Origin: Hyphomicrobiales bacterium
GTDB taxonomy: Bacteria; Pseudomonadota; Alphaproteobacteria; Rhizobiales; Rhizobiaceae
NCBI GenBank assembly: GCA_900471515.1
Contig: UCFC01000029.1
Coordinates: 1 to 64,000, forward strand
Length of the DNA stretch: 64,000 bases
Reading direction: 5' to 3'
Positions 15,498 through 25,884 of this stretch are shown here, piece after piece; the first letter of the stretch is position 1; each line of letters opens with the position of its first letter. The position numbers and the translations under genes are program-made. The notes beneath the pieces are model-generated. The model had not been told where the DNA came from. It did not search any database and saw only the letters and a list, made by a program, of their open reading frames with translations.

Positions 15498-16184
15498 ATG
15501 CGACCCATTGACGATGCCGTTTGCCCGGCATCCGGTTTTTCTGCGGCCGAACGCGAGGCCGTCTATCACGCAATCATGACGCGGCGCGACGTGCGCGGCG
15601 AGTTCCTGCCCGATCCCTTGCCGGACGACCTGATCAGGCGGCTTCTGATGGCCGCCCATCACGCGCCTTCGGTCGGCTTCATGCAGCCGTGGAATTTCGT
15701 TCTGGTCAAAAGCGCCGAGGTGAGGGCGCGGGTGCGCGACGCTTTCGTCAAGGCCAATGAAGAGGCCGCCCTGATGTTTGCGGCCGAACGGCGGCAGGCC
15801 TATCGCGCGCTGAAGCTCGAAGGAATCGTCGAGGCGCCGCTCGGCATCTGCGTCACCTGCGATCCCACCCGCAGCGGCAGCGTCGTGCTGGGGCGCACGC
15901 ACAATCCGCGCATGGACAGCTATTCCACCGTCTGCGCCATCCAGAACCTGTGGCTTGCGGCGCGAGCCGAAGGCGTCGGCATCGGCTGGGTCAGCATCTT
16001 TCGCGAGGGCGACCTGAAGCAGATTCTCGGCATACCCGATCATATCGAGGTGGTGGCCTGGCTCTGCGCCGGTTTCGTCGACCGGCTCTACGAAGAGCCG
16101 GAACTGGCGGTCAAGGGCTGGCGGCAGCGCCTGGCGCTGGAAGAACTGGTCTTCCATGACGGCTGGGGGCAGGCGGCAGGCTAA
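15498..16184 (+). CDS. bluB: 5,6-dimethylbenzimidazole synthase
   Basis: BluB cleaves reduced FMN with O2 to make 5,6-dimethylbenzimidazole, the lower ligand of cobalamin. The 228-residue protein is a nitroreductase-fold enzyme. BluB-type features include RRDVRGEFLPDPLP, AAHHAPSVGFMQPWNFV and the IGWVSIF loop, which distinguish it from generic nitroreductases. A cobalamin riboswitch immediately upstream independently supports the assignment and implies repression when B12 is plentiful. ATG 15498 has GGGGA upstream; TTG 15492 is a weaker alternative. No other cobalamin gene is in the window. Confidence 0.95.
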   Translation: MRPIDDAVCPASGFSAAEREAVYHAIMTRRDVRGEFLPDPLPDDLIRRLLMAAHHAPSVGFMQPWNFVLVKSAEVRARVRDAFVKANEEAALMFAAERRQAYRALKLEGIVEAPLGICVTCDPTRSGSVVLGRTHNPRMDSYSTVCAIQNLWLAARAEGVGIGWVSIFREGDLKQILGIPDHIEVVAWLCAGFVDRLYEEPELAVKGWRQRLALEELVFHDGWGQAAG

Positions 16185-16198
16185 GGCCGCGCCGTTTC

Positions 16199-17275
16199 CT
16201 ACGGCTGCTGCTGCGGCTGCGGGCCTGACACGGCCGGATTGGCGAGATCGATCTTGCCCTGATCGCCGGCAAGGAATTGCGGGCCGACCTGGCGAACCTT
16301 GGTTGCGGGATCGTAGGGGCGATCCGGCACCTGCGGCTGCGGCGGCGTATCCGCGGCCTTCGGGGGCTGAGTGCGGATCGTGGTGATCGAGCCCTGCGGC
16401 TCGGGCGCCGGCGCGGAGACCGTCTGGTTCCGGCGCATTTCCTCGTAATAGGCGTTCAGGTTGCAGGAGCAGGCGGATTTTTCGCCGGGCGGGCGGGTCT
16501 TGTAGGCGAAGGCGTTCTTCATCGCGCCATAGGGCGCGCCCGTCGCCGTCGAGATCATGTTTGCGGCTTCGGTGCTGGAAATATCGCGATAATAGAGTTC
16601 CGTCTCCACGCCGGGGCACATCTTGGCGCAGGTCGCGGCATCGCGGCCGAAATCGACCGAGGTGGCGTTGTTGCTGATCGGGAAGAAGCCGCCGTCGCAG
16701 GTGCGCACGCAGATGGTGCTGACGGGCGAGAGCATTTCGGCGCGCGGCAGGCCGTAGCGCTCACCGCCGCCGAGGGGAATGAACGTATCGCCGCGCATGG
16801 CCTGTTCCTCGATCGAGGGGGCCGGCGCATAGAGGTCGCCCTGCGCGGGTTCGCTGAAACTGTCGCTGTTGCAGCCATTGTCTTCAAGCGCGGCCAGCAG
16901 GCCTTCGCGGGCCGGATCGACAGCGGACTGGCGCAACGCGTCGCGGCGGTCCTGCAGGTAGCGGATATTGTCCACCATCTTTGCCTGCGCCTGTTCCAGC
17001 TCCTCGCAGAAGCCGGCATTCTCGCCGCCGACGACGACCATGCTGCCGGACGTGCAGCCGTAGCGGCGCAGATCGCCGCGCACCTTGCGCAATTCCAGAT
17101 TCTGTTCGGCCAGCGCGCCCGCATATTGGCGCATCTCGGTGCCGTTGGCATTGCCGATCACCTGCGGCAGGTCGGCAAGACGCCCGCGCAGATCCTCGCA
17201 GATGGCATTGGTCTGCGCCTCTGCGGGAACCGCGAATGCCAGAAAGAAGACGAGATACAGGTTTCGGCGCTTCAC
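16199..17275 (-). CDS. DUF2865 secreted protein
   Basis: A 358-residue exported protein. It begins with a signal peptide (KRRNLYLVFFLAFAVPAEAQ) followed by a Cys-containing, coiled-coil-prone segment at about residues 20-130. The DUF2865 core is ICVRTCDGGFFPISNNAT, CAKMCPGVETELYYRD and YKTRPPGEKSACSCN, with paired cysteines suited to periplasmic disulfides. The C-terminus is Pro/Gln-rich and low complexity. Start GTG 17275 puts the signal peptide at the N-terminus and has CCGGAA upstream; an ATG at 17326 would add an unlikely 17-residue extension. Role unknown. Convergent with bluB. Confidence 0.8.
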   Translation of the reverse strand: MKRRNLYLVFFLAFAVPAEAQTNAICEDLRGRLADLPQVIGNANGTEMRQYAGALAEQNLELRKVRGDLRRYGCTSGSMVVVGGENAGFCEELEQAQAKMVDNIRYLQDRRDALRQSAVDPAREGLLAALEDNGCNSDSFSEPAQGDLYAPAPSIEEQAMRGDTFIPLGGGERYGLPRAEMLSPVSTICVRTCDGGFFPISNNATSVDFGRDAATCAKMCPGVETELYYRDISSTEAANMISTATGAPYGAMKNAFAYKTRPPGEKSACSCNLNAYYEEMRRNQTVSAPAPEPQGSITTIRTQPPKAADTPPQPQVPDRPYDPATKVRQVGPQFLAGDQGKIDLANPAVSGPQPQQQP

Positions 17276-17474
17276 GACGTCGTTCCGGAGTGAGAAAAAG
17301 CATCCATCGGCGAATTGCGGCTTCAATCCGCCGCGCTTTGTCTTAACGTATTTCCCTTAATAAGCTCGGATGAATTCCTAGCGCATTTTTGCGATCTTAT
17401 CCAGAAGACCCGATGCTCCGCTCCCGCCGCTCCCGCAATCGCGCGGGGGCATCCGTGACAGCTAAACAGTTGAT

Positions 17475-18017
17475 ATGACAGATATCCCACGCGACATGCT
17501 TTCCCGCGCAGCCGCATCGGCAATGCCGCAGGGCAGACAGGGCCTTCACGTTTTCGTGGACGGCTGTTTCGAGCCCGGTTCCGGGCAGGGAGGATGGGCC
17601 TTCGTCGCCTACCGCGACGGCGCCGAAATCGCCGCAGGCTTCGGCGGCGCGGAGAATTCCGCCAATAACAGGATGGAACTGACCGCCGTGCTTGAGGCGG
17701 CGGCCTGGATCGGCGGCGCGGAGGCGGGCCTGCCGGCGCTGATCTGGTCCGATTCCGTCTACGTCGTCGAAGGCTGCAACCATTGGCGGCCGATCTGGCG
17801 GAACAACGGCTGGAAGAAGAGCAATCCCGGCGGCAAGGCCCGGAACCGGGCGATCGCGGATGCGGACCTCTGGAGGGCCGTCGATCTCAGGCTGTTGCAG
17901 AATCCGGCGATCGGCATTGCCTGGTGCAAGGGCCATTCCGGTATTGCCGGCAACGAGCGCGCCGACGAACTGTCGGATCAGGGACGCCGCTCGACAGGGC
18001 GTCCCCGACAGGCCTGA
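17475..18017 (+). CDS. RNase HI-like protein
   Basis: A 180-residue RNase H-fold protein. The catalytic carboxylates are all in place: Asp29 (HVFVDGCF), Glu68 (NNRMELTAV), Asp93 (IWSDSVYVVEG) and Asp164 (GNERADELS), with the flexible-loop His154 (CKGHSGI). It therefore probably degrades RNA of RNA:DNA hybrids. It differs from the canonical short rnhA by a roughly 22-residue N-terminal extension and a diverged basic handle (WRPIWRNNGWKKSNPGGK). Many rhizobia carry such an additional copy, so I give no symbol. Weak ribosome-binding site. Confidence 0.85.
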   Translation: MTDIPRDMLSRAAASAMPQGRQGLHVFVDGCFEPGSGQGGWAFVAYRDGAEIAAGFGGAENSANNRMELTAVLEAAAWIGGAEAGLPALIWSDSVYVVEGCNHWRPIWRNNGWKKSNPGGKARNRAIADADLWRAVDLRLLQNPAIGIAWCKGHSGIAGNERADELSDQGRRSTGRPRQA

Positions 18018-18022
18018 CATGT

Positions 18023-20335
<2,313 letters not shown>

Positions 20336-20570
20336 CGCCGCCTCCAGCGTTGTTCGAAGTCTTTTGGAGCTTCCTCCATACATCAATCGACCGGCCGGAA
20401 CAGTACGGAAATGCCCGCGGCGGAACTTTTTGATCCGGCGGCAAGGCAAGGCCCCGGCCGGCGGATTGAACGGCTTTGCAGGGCTTTCCCGCGCTTTGTC
20501 ATCTTCCTGATACACGAGTCTGATTTTGGAAGACCAGACGAAGAACGATGGGACACGAGCGGAAAGGCTT

Positions 20571-21392
20571 GTGACAGACATGATGGAACCCCGGCGCTTC
20601 CGCACCCTCTTCATTTCCGATCTGCATCTGGGCTCGAAGGCCGCCAAGGCGGATTTCCTGCTGGATTTCCTGCGGTATCACGAGGCCGACACGATCTACC
20701 TCGTCGGCGATATCGTCGACGGCTGGCGCCTGAAGCGCAGCTGGTACTGGCCGCAGGTCTGCAACGACGTCGTCCAGAAACTGCTGCGCAAGGCGCGCAA
20801 GGGCACGCGCGTCGTCTATATCCCCGGCAATCACGACGAATTCCTGCGCGCCTTTCCGGGCACGCATTTCGGCGGCATCGAAGTGGTCGACCGAATCGTC
20901 CATGACGGCGCCGACGGCAAGAAATACCTGATCCTGCATGGCGACGAATTCGACGTCGTGGTGCGCAACGCAAGGCTGCTCGCCTATCTCGGCGACTGGG
21001 CCTACGACATGGCGATCCGCATCAACGTGGTGCTCGCCGCCGTGCGCCGCCGCCTCGGCATGCCCTACTGGTCCTTCTCGGCCTGGGCCAAGCTGCAGGT
21101 CAAGCACGCCGTCAACTTCATCGGCGAGTTCCAGCGCGTGGTGGCCGAGGAAGCCCGCAAGAGCGGCGCCGACGGCGTCATCTGCGGCCATATCCATCAT
21201 GCGGTGATCGAGGATATGGAGGGCATCCGCTACATCAATACCGGCGACTGGGTGGAAAGCTGCACGGCGATCGTGGAGCATGAAGACGGTACGTTCGAAC
21301 TCATCACCTGGCGCGCGCTGACCAGCAACGTGCCGGCATTGACATCTGTCGAATTGCTTGAGGAGGGCGATCTCGCCCCGCAGGCTGCCTGA
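20571..21392 (+). CDS. UDP-2,3-diacylglucosamine diphosphatase-like metallophosphoesterase
   Basis: A 273-residue calcineurin-like phosphoesterase of the LpxH-like group, possibly involved in lipid A synthesis or another phosphodiester cleavage. Dimetal motifs in order: ISDLHLG (about 15-21), LVGDIVDGW (about 44-52), PGNHDE, HGDEFD, and GHIHHA. The start GTG 20571 is supported by GGAAAGG 6 nt upstream; a TTG at 20526 would add 15 residues. The rhizobial protein is longer than E. coli LpxH (about 240) and is often annotated LpxH-like without proof, so no symbol is given. Divergent from the malic enzyme across a 235-bp gap with no recognised site. Confidence 0.85.
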   Translation: MTDMMEPRRFRTLFISDLHLGSKAAKADFLLDFLRYHEADTIYLVGDIVDGWRLKRSWYWPQVCNDVVQKLLRKARKGTRVVYIPGNHDEFLRAFPGTHFGGIEVVDRIVHDGADGKKYLILHGDEFDVVVRNARLLAYLGDWAYDMAIRINVVLAAVRRRLGMPYWSFSAWAKLQVKHAVNFIGEFQRVVAEEARKSGADGVICGHIHHAVIEDMEGIRYINTGDWVESCTAIVEHEDGTFELITWRALTSNVPALTSVELLEEGDLAPQAA

Positions 21393-21412
21393 ATAATGTG
21401 TGCGTACCGCAT

Positions 21413-21482
21413 CGGCGGCCTGCCGCCGGTGCACCATGAATTTAGCCGTTGCCTTCGGGCGACAGGCCCTATTTATTTTTTT
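21413..21482 (+). terminator. Possible terminator region after the LpxH-like gene
   Basis: Two hairpins: CGGCGGC/GCCGCCG (21413-21428) and GTTGCC/GGCGAC with a UUCG loop (21448-21463). The second is followed after about 7 nt by the T-rich stretch ATTTATTTTTTT. Weak intrinsic terminator candidate. Confidence 0.4.
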
Positions 21483-21484
21483 AA

Positions 21485-21515
21485 ATCGTTTCGAATTCTA
21501 TCCGTATCGTTTCGA
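21485..21515 (+). promoter_or_regulatory. Direct repeat ATCGTTTCGA, two copies 21 bp apart
   Basis: The 10-mer ATCGTTTCGA occurs at 21485-21494 and 21506-21515, on the same helical face (two turns apart), 73-100 bp upstream of the MFS start. This suggests binding of a dimeric or tandem regulator; none is recognised. Confidence 0.4.
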
Positions 21516-21587
21516 TCGGGCTATTTCTCGCCATAGTCGAGTCTGATTGGATGTGTTAGGCAACGCAGAGTTTCCTTCAGGTCCATC

Positions 21588-22808
21588 ATGATTCCCGCTC
21601 AAAATCCCTCCAGGGGCGAGGGAGCGCCACCGCGCTTCCGGCTGCTCAGCGCGCTGTGCTACAGCGCGCCGCTGCTGGTCAACGGTATCGTCCTGCCCTT
21701 CTTTCCCGTCTGGCTGTCGACCCACCAGTTCAACGACCACCAGATCGGCACGATTCTCGCCGTGCCCATGGTGGTGCGCGTTCTGGTGGCGCCCATCGTG
21801 GCGGTCTTTGCCGACCGCATGCAGGAGCGGGCGCATGTGCTGCTCTGGTCGGGCATCCTGTCGCTGCTGACGGCCATCGCGCTCTACTGGACGACGGATT
21901 TCTGGCCGGTGCTGATCGTCTTTGCGCTGCAGGGCGCGACCTTTGCGCCCTATGTGCCTGTGGTCGAATCGATCGTGATTTCGGGCGTGCGCCGCTGGGG
22001 GCTCGATTACGGCTCCATGCGCGTCTGGGGCTCGGTCGCCTTCATCGTCTCGACGCTCGCAGGCGGCGAGCTGGTCGGCCGCTGGGGCGGCGGCATGGTG
22101 CTGCCGGTGATGATCTTCGGCTTCCTGCTGACCATCGTCATGGCGATCTTCTGTCCGCGCATCGGCCCGACGCGGCGGCGCGGCCAGCCGATCAACCTTC
22201 CGGCCACCACCGGCAGCGGGCTGCGCGAGCCGCATCTTCTGCTTCTGCTGCTCGGCGTGTCGATCCAGCAGGCAAGCCATGCGCTGCTCAACGCCTTCTC
22301 CTCGATCTACTGGCACCAGCTCGGCTTTTCCGGCACCGAGGTCGGCATTCTCTGGAGCGCGGGCGTCGCCTCCGAGGTGACGGTCTTCTTCCTGTCGCGC
22401 CGCCTCAACCGCCGCTTCAACGCCTGGACGCTGATCCGTTTCGGCTGCGCCGTCAGCATCTGCCGCTGGGTCTTCTTCCCGACGGAGACGAGCTTCATCG
22501 GCTTTTTCGCGCTGCAATGCCTGCACGGCTTCACCTATGCCTTCGTGCATACGGGCGTGCAGCGGCGCATCGTGGCGACCGTGCAGGAGACGCAGGAGGC
22601 TTCGGCCCAGGGCGCCTATTTCTTCTATATCGGCATGGCCTCGGGGCTGATGACGATCGCCTCCGGCTATATCTACGCCGCACTCGGCCTCGACAGCTAT
22701 TATGTCATGGCCTGCGTCGCGGCCTTCGGGCTCGCGCTCGTCATCATCGCCTATTACCTTCAGCCCCAGAGGCTGGCTTCGGGCGGGGATACGAGGGAGC
22801 CGGCATAG
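21588..22808 (+). CDS. MFS transporter, phenylpropionate-permease-like
   Basis: A 406-residue, 12-segment inner-membrane carrier of the MFS_1-like/PPP group (HcaT/LacY-related). N-terminal signatures include SALCYSAPLLVNGIVLPFFPVWL and GTILAVPMVVRVLVAPIVAVFADR. SMRVWGSVAFIVSTL occupies the position typical of the phenylpropionate permease family, and the C-half begins LREPHLLLLLLG. The substrate is unknown. ATG 21588 is kept; the Shine-Dalgarno is weak (TCAGG). Its last 49 bp overlap the end of the convergent epimerase gene, an unusual tail-to-tail arrangement. A pair of direct repeats upstream could be an operator. Confidence 0.87.
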   Translation: MIPAQNPSRGEGAPPRFRLLSALCYSAPLLVNGIVLPFFPVWLSTHQFNDHQIGTILAVPMVVRVLVAPIVAVFADRMQERAHVLLWSGILSLLTAIALYWTTDFWPVLIVFALQGATFAPYVPVVESIVISGVRRWGLDYGSMRVWGSVAFIVSTLAGGELVGRWGGGMVLPVMIFGFLLTIVMAIFCPRIGPTRRRGQPINLPATTGSGLREPHLLLLLLGVSIQQASHALLNAFSSIYWHQLGFSGTEVGILWSAGVASEVTVFFLSRRLNRRFNAWTLIRFGCAVSICRWVFFPTETSFIGFFALQCLHGFTYAFVHTGVQRRIVATVQETQEASAQGAYFFYIGMASGLMTIASGYIYAALGLDSYYVMACVAAFGLALVIIAYYLQPQRLASGGDTREPA

Positions 22809-23743
22809 GTCAGGCCGGGCTCGCGGTCGCGGGCCAGCAGCAGCGGGCCGTCGAGATCGACGAAATCGGCGTCCTGCGCCAGCAGGACCGCCGGCGCCAT
22901 CGCCAGCGACGTGCCGACCATGCAGCCGATCATGATCGAGAAGCCGAGCCGCTGCGCTTCCTCCTTCATTTCAAGCGCTTCCGTCAGGCCGCCGGTCTTG
23001 TCGAGCTTGATGTTGATGGCGTCGTAGCGGTCGGCAAGGCTTGCGAGATCGCCGGTGTGGTGGACGCTTTCGTCGGCGCAGACAAGGACATGACGGGCGA
23101 TCTCGGCCAGCATGTCGTCGCGGCCGGCCGGCAGCGGCTGCTCCACCAGCGCGATCCCGGCTTCGGCGGCGATGCGAAGATGATGTTCCAGCCGATCCTC
23201 CGGCCAGCCCTCGTTGGCATCGAGAATGATGGCGGCGTTCGGGGCGGCCTGGCGCACGGCGCGGATGCGGCTTTCGTCGTCGCCGGTGCCGACCTTCACC
23301 TTCAGGAGCGGGCGCTGCGCATGTTCGCGCGCCTGGGCCGCCATCACGTCGGGTTCGCCGAGCGAGATCGTGTAGGCCGTGGTCAGCGGCTTCAGCTTGC
23401 GCAGGTCGAGGCGGGAGGCGACGCTTCTGCCCGTCAGCTTGGCTTCGAGATCCCAGAGCGCGCAGTCGACGGCGTTGCGGGCGGCACCCGGCGGCATGGC
23501 GTGCAGCAGTTCGGAGCGCGAAACGCCGTTCTCGATCAGCGGGCGGGCCGCTTCGATCTGCGCCATGACGCTTTCCATCGTCTCGCCGTAGCGGCGGTAG
23601 GGCACGCATTCGCCGCGCCCTCTGGCCGTTGCCTCCGTCAGCGTGCAGGTAATCACCTCTGCCGAGGTCTTTGCCCCGCGCGAGATGGTGAAAGTTCCGG
23701 CAATCGGGAATGAATTCATCTGGATATCAAGGTGACGCGGCAT
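22760..23743 (-). CDS. Enolase-superfamily dipeptide/N-acyl amino acid epimerase (DgcA/YcjG-like)
   Basis: A 327-residue muconate-lactonising-enzyme-type protein with an N-terminal capping domain and a TIM barrel. Readable catalytic set: paired lysines in LLKVKVG (about residue 150), metal ligands in IILDANEGW, LVEQPLP and VCADES, and the opposing Lys in INIKLDKTGG. This pattern fits the L-Ala-D/L-Glu epimerase group; close rhizobial members are now named N-acetyl-D-Glu racemase DgcA, but the DgcN partner is not in this window. ATG 23743 has AGGAGA upstream; in-frame sequence to 24436 belongs to the antisense of the permease. Converges with and overlaps the MFS gene by 49 bp. Confidence 0.85.
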   Translation of the reverse strand: MPRHLDIQMNSFPIAGTFTISRGAKTSAEVITCTLTEATARGRGECVPYRRYGETMESVMAQIEAARPLIENGVSRSELLHAMPPGAARNAVDCALWDLEAKLTGRSVASRLDLRKLKPLTTAYTISLGEPDVMAAQAREHAQRPLLKVKVGTGDDESRIRAVRQAAPNAAIILDANEGWPEDRLEHHLRIAAEAGIALVEQPLPAGRDDMLAEIARHVLVCADESVHHTGDLASLADRYDAINIKLDKTGGLTEALEMKEEAQRLGFSIMIGCMVGTSLAMAPAVLLAQDADFVDLDGPLLLARDREPGLTYAGSLVSPPEASLWG

Positions 23744-23843
23744 ATTTGCTCTCCTGCGAGCATGGAAATTGCGCGTTGCTTCTGTATATTGACGCGCCGG
23801 CGGCGAATATAGTGTTCGCGAGTCGGAACTGTCGCCGCAAGCA

Positions 23844-25013
23844 TTGAAAGACACAAGTATTTTGAAGTCCGAGAAACGCAACGCCGCCTCGCTGCATGTG
23901 GACGACCGAGCCGGTGGCTCGGGCCAGCACGTGCATCTTGAAGGCAATTGGCGCAGCGCCAACATCCATCTCGTGCTGCAGGATTTCGATAAGCTTTCGC
24001 GCAGCAACAGCGGCGACCTGACGCTCGACCTTTCCGGCGTCACCGATATCGACACGGCCGGCATCTGGCTACTTTGCCGGCTAAAGAAACAGCAGGAAGA
24101 GGCCGGGCGGACGGTTCGCTTCGAGGGAACCAACCCGCATATCGACGAGCTGATCGCCACTTTCTCCAGGGAGCCCGAAAAGCAGGAGCCCGAGCAGAAG
24201 GAGCGGCTGTCGATTACCGAGCGCATCTTCGCGCCGATCGGGCGCATGACGCTCGACGTCTGGGACAACCTGGCCGCCGCCATGTATATCCTCGGCTCGG
24301 CGGTGCGCGGCGCGCAGATGAAGTTCGGCCGCGGCAGCGGCGTTTCGCCGGCCTCGATCGTCAACCAGATCGACCATATGGGCGTGCGCGCCGTTCCGAT
24401 CATCCTGCTGATGTCCTTCCTGATCGGCGCGATCATCGCGCAGCAGGGCGCCTTCCAGCTTCGTTATTTCGGCGCGGAAATCTTCGTCGTCGATCTCGTC
24501 GGCATCCTGCAGCTGCGCGAAATCGGCGTGCTCCTGACGGCCATCATGATCGCCGGCCGTTCGGGCAGCGCGATCACCGCCGAAATCGGCTCCATGAAGA
24601 TGCGCGAGGAAGTGGATGCGCTGAAGGTGATGGGGCTGAACCCGATCGGCGTCCTGATCTTCCCGCGGCTGGTGGCGCTGACCGTGGCGCTGCCGCTTCT
24701 GACGGTGATCGCCAACTTTGCCTCGCTCGCGGGTGCCGCCGCCGTCGCCTATGCCTATTCGGGCATTACCTTCGCCACGTTCCTTTCGCGCCTGCACGAG
24801 GCGGTGACGCTCTCGACCGTGCTCGCCGGCATGATCAAGGCGCCGTTCATGGCGCTCGTCATCGGCATTGTCGCAGCCGTCGAGGGGCTGAAGGTGGGCG
24901 GCAGCGCCGAATCGCTCGGCCAGCATGTGACGGCCTCCGTCGTGAAGGCGATTTTCGTCGTCATCCTGATGGACGGGCTTTTTGCGATGTTCTATGCAGC
25001 GATCGATTTCTGA
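23844..25013 (+). CDS. MlaE-family ABC transporter permease with N-terminal STAS domain
   Basis: Permease of an Mla/MCE-type phospholipid transporter. In this 389-residue protein a STAS domain (about residues 30-105; LTLDLSGVTDIDTAGIWLL) is fused to the MlaE permease (about 120-389; VRAVPIILLMSFLIGAIIAQQGAFQLRYFGA, ITAEIGSMKMREEVDALKVMGLNP). E. coli carries the STAS part as a separate protein, MlaB, so this is a natural MlaB-MlaE fusion. The start is uncertain: no ATG or GTG exists before the STAS domain, so a TTG (23844, or 23862) must be used. First gene of a four-gene operon; the next start is 1 nt past its stop. Confidence 0.9.
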   Translation: MKDTSILKSEKRNAASLHVDDRAGGSGQHVHLEGNWRSANIHLVLQDFDKLSRSNSGDLTLDLSGVTDIDTAGIWLLCRLKKQQEEAGRTVRFEGTNPHIDELIATFSREPEKQEPEQKERLSITERIFAPIGRMTLDVWDNLAAAMYILGSAVRGAQMKFGRGSGVSPASIVNQIDHMGVRAVPIILLMSFLIGAIIAQQGAFQLRYFGAEIFVVDLVGILQLREIGVLLTAIMIAGRSGSAITAEIGSMKMREEVDALKVMGLNPIGVLIFPRLVALTVALPLLTVIANFASLAGAAAVAYAYSGITFATFLSRLHEAVTLSTVLAGMIKAPFMALVIGIVAAVEGLKVGGSAESLGQHVTASVVKAIFVVILMDGLFAMFYAAIDF

Positions 25014-25014
25014 C

Positions 25015-25875
25015 ATGGCGGGCAACGTGGATCAGCAACCGATCGAAACGGGCAGGAACGGCACCCAGAACGGGGGGCGCGACGTCGTGCTTTCGGCGCG
25101 CGACGTCACCGTCGGTTTCGGCTCCAAGGTGGTGCTCGACAAGCTCAGCCTCGATATCTACCGCGGCGAGATCCTCGGTTTCGTCGGCGCGTCCGGCACC
25201 GGCAAATCGGTGCTGATGCGCACCGTGCTGCGCCTCCTGCCGCGCCGCTCCGGCACGATCAAGATCCTCGGCCAGGATTTCGACGAGCTGGACGAGCCGG
25301 AGCGCAATGCGCTGGACATGCGTCTCGGCGTTCTCTTTCAGCAGGGCGCGCTCTTCTCCTCGCTGACGGTGAAGGAGAATATCCAGGTGCCGATGCGCGA
25401 ATATCTGGATCTGCCGGCGACGCTGATGGACGAGCTGGCGCATCTGAAGATCCGCATGGTGGGTCTGGCGGCCGACGCGGCCGACAAATATCCGTCCGAG
25501 CTTTCGGGCGGCATGATCAAGCGCGCGGCCCTTGCCCGCGCGCTGGCGCTCGATCCGGAACTCGTCTTCCTCGACGAGCCGACCTCGGGCCTCGATCCCA
25601 TTGGTGCTGCCGAATTCGACGAGCTGATCGCCAACCTGCGCGATAGCTTGGGGTTAACCGTCTATATGGTGACGCATGACCTCGACAGCCTGTTTTCGGT
25701 CTGCGACCGTATTGCCGTGCTCGGAAAGAAGCGGGTAATGGTGGAAGGAACGATCGACGACATGCTGGCCTACGACGATCCGTGGGTGCAGGCCTATTTC
25801 AGGGGCAAGCGGGCGCGCTCGATCGTGCCGCAGGACGACGCGCCGGCAAGGGCGCAGCATGACAGCGGGAAGTGA
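25015..25875 (+). CDS. MlaF-like ABC transporter ATP-binding protein
   Basis: A 286-residue ABC ATPase energising the Mla/MCE lipid transporter. Walker A GASGTGKS at about residues 58-65, signature LSGGMIKRAALARAL near 163, Walker B VFLDEPTSGLDP near 184, and the switch His in MVTHDLDS. The MlaF-typical LFQQGALFSSLTVKENI segment supports this family over other ABC classes. The start ATG 25015 follows the permease stop by 1 nt; upstream in-frame sequence belongs to the permease gene. The operon continues 9 bp later with the MCE protein. Confidence 0.93.
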   Translation: MAGNVDQQPIETGRNGTQNGGRDVVLSARDVTVGFGSKVVLDKLSLDIYRGEILGFVGASGTGKSVLMRTVLRLLPRRSGTIKILGQDFDELDEPERNALDMRLGVLFQQGALFSSLTVKENIQVPMREYLDLPATLMDELAHLKIRMVGLAADAADKYPSELSGGMIKRAALARALALDPELVFLDEPTSGLDPIGAAEFDELIANLRDSLGLTVYMVTHDLDSLFSVCDRIAVLGKKRVMVEGTIDDMLAYDDPWVQAYFRGKRARSIVPQDDAPARAQHDSGK

Positions 25876-25884
25876 CCGGAGACG

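Noticed and set aside
15498..16184. Generic nitroreductase call for bluB
   Set aside because: BluB-specific motifs plus the cobalamin riboswitch directly upstream make bluB far more likely.
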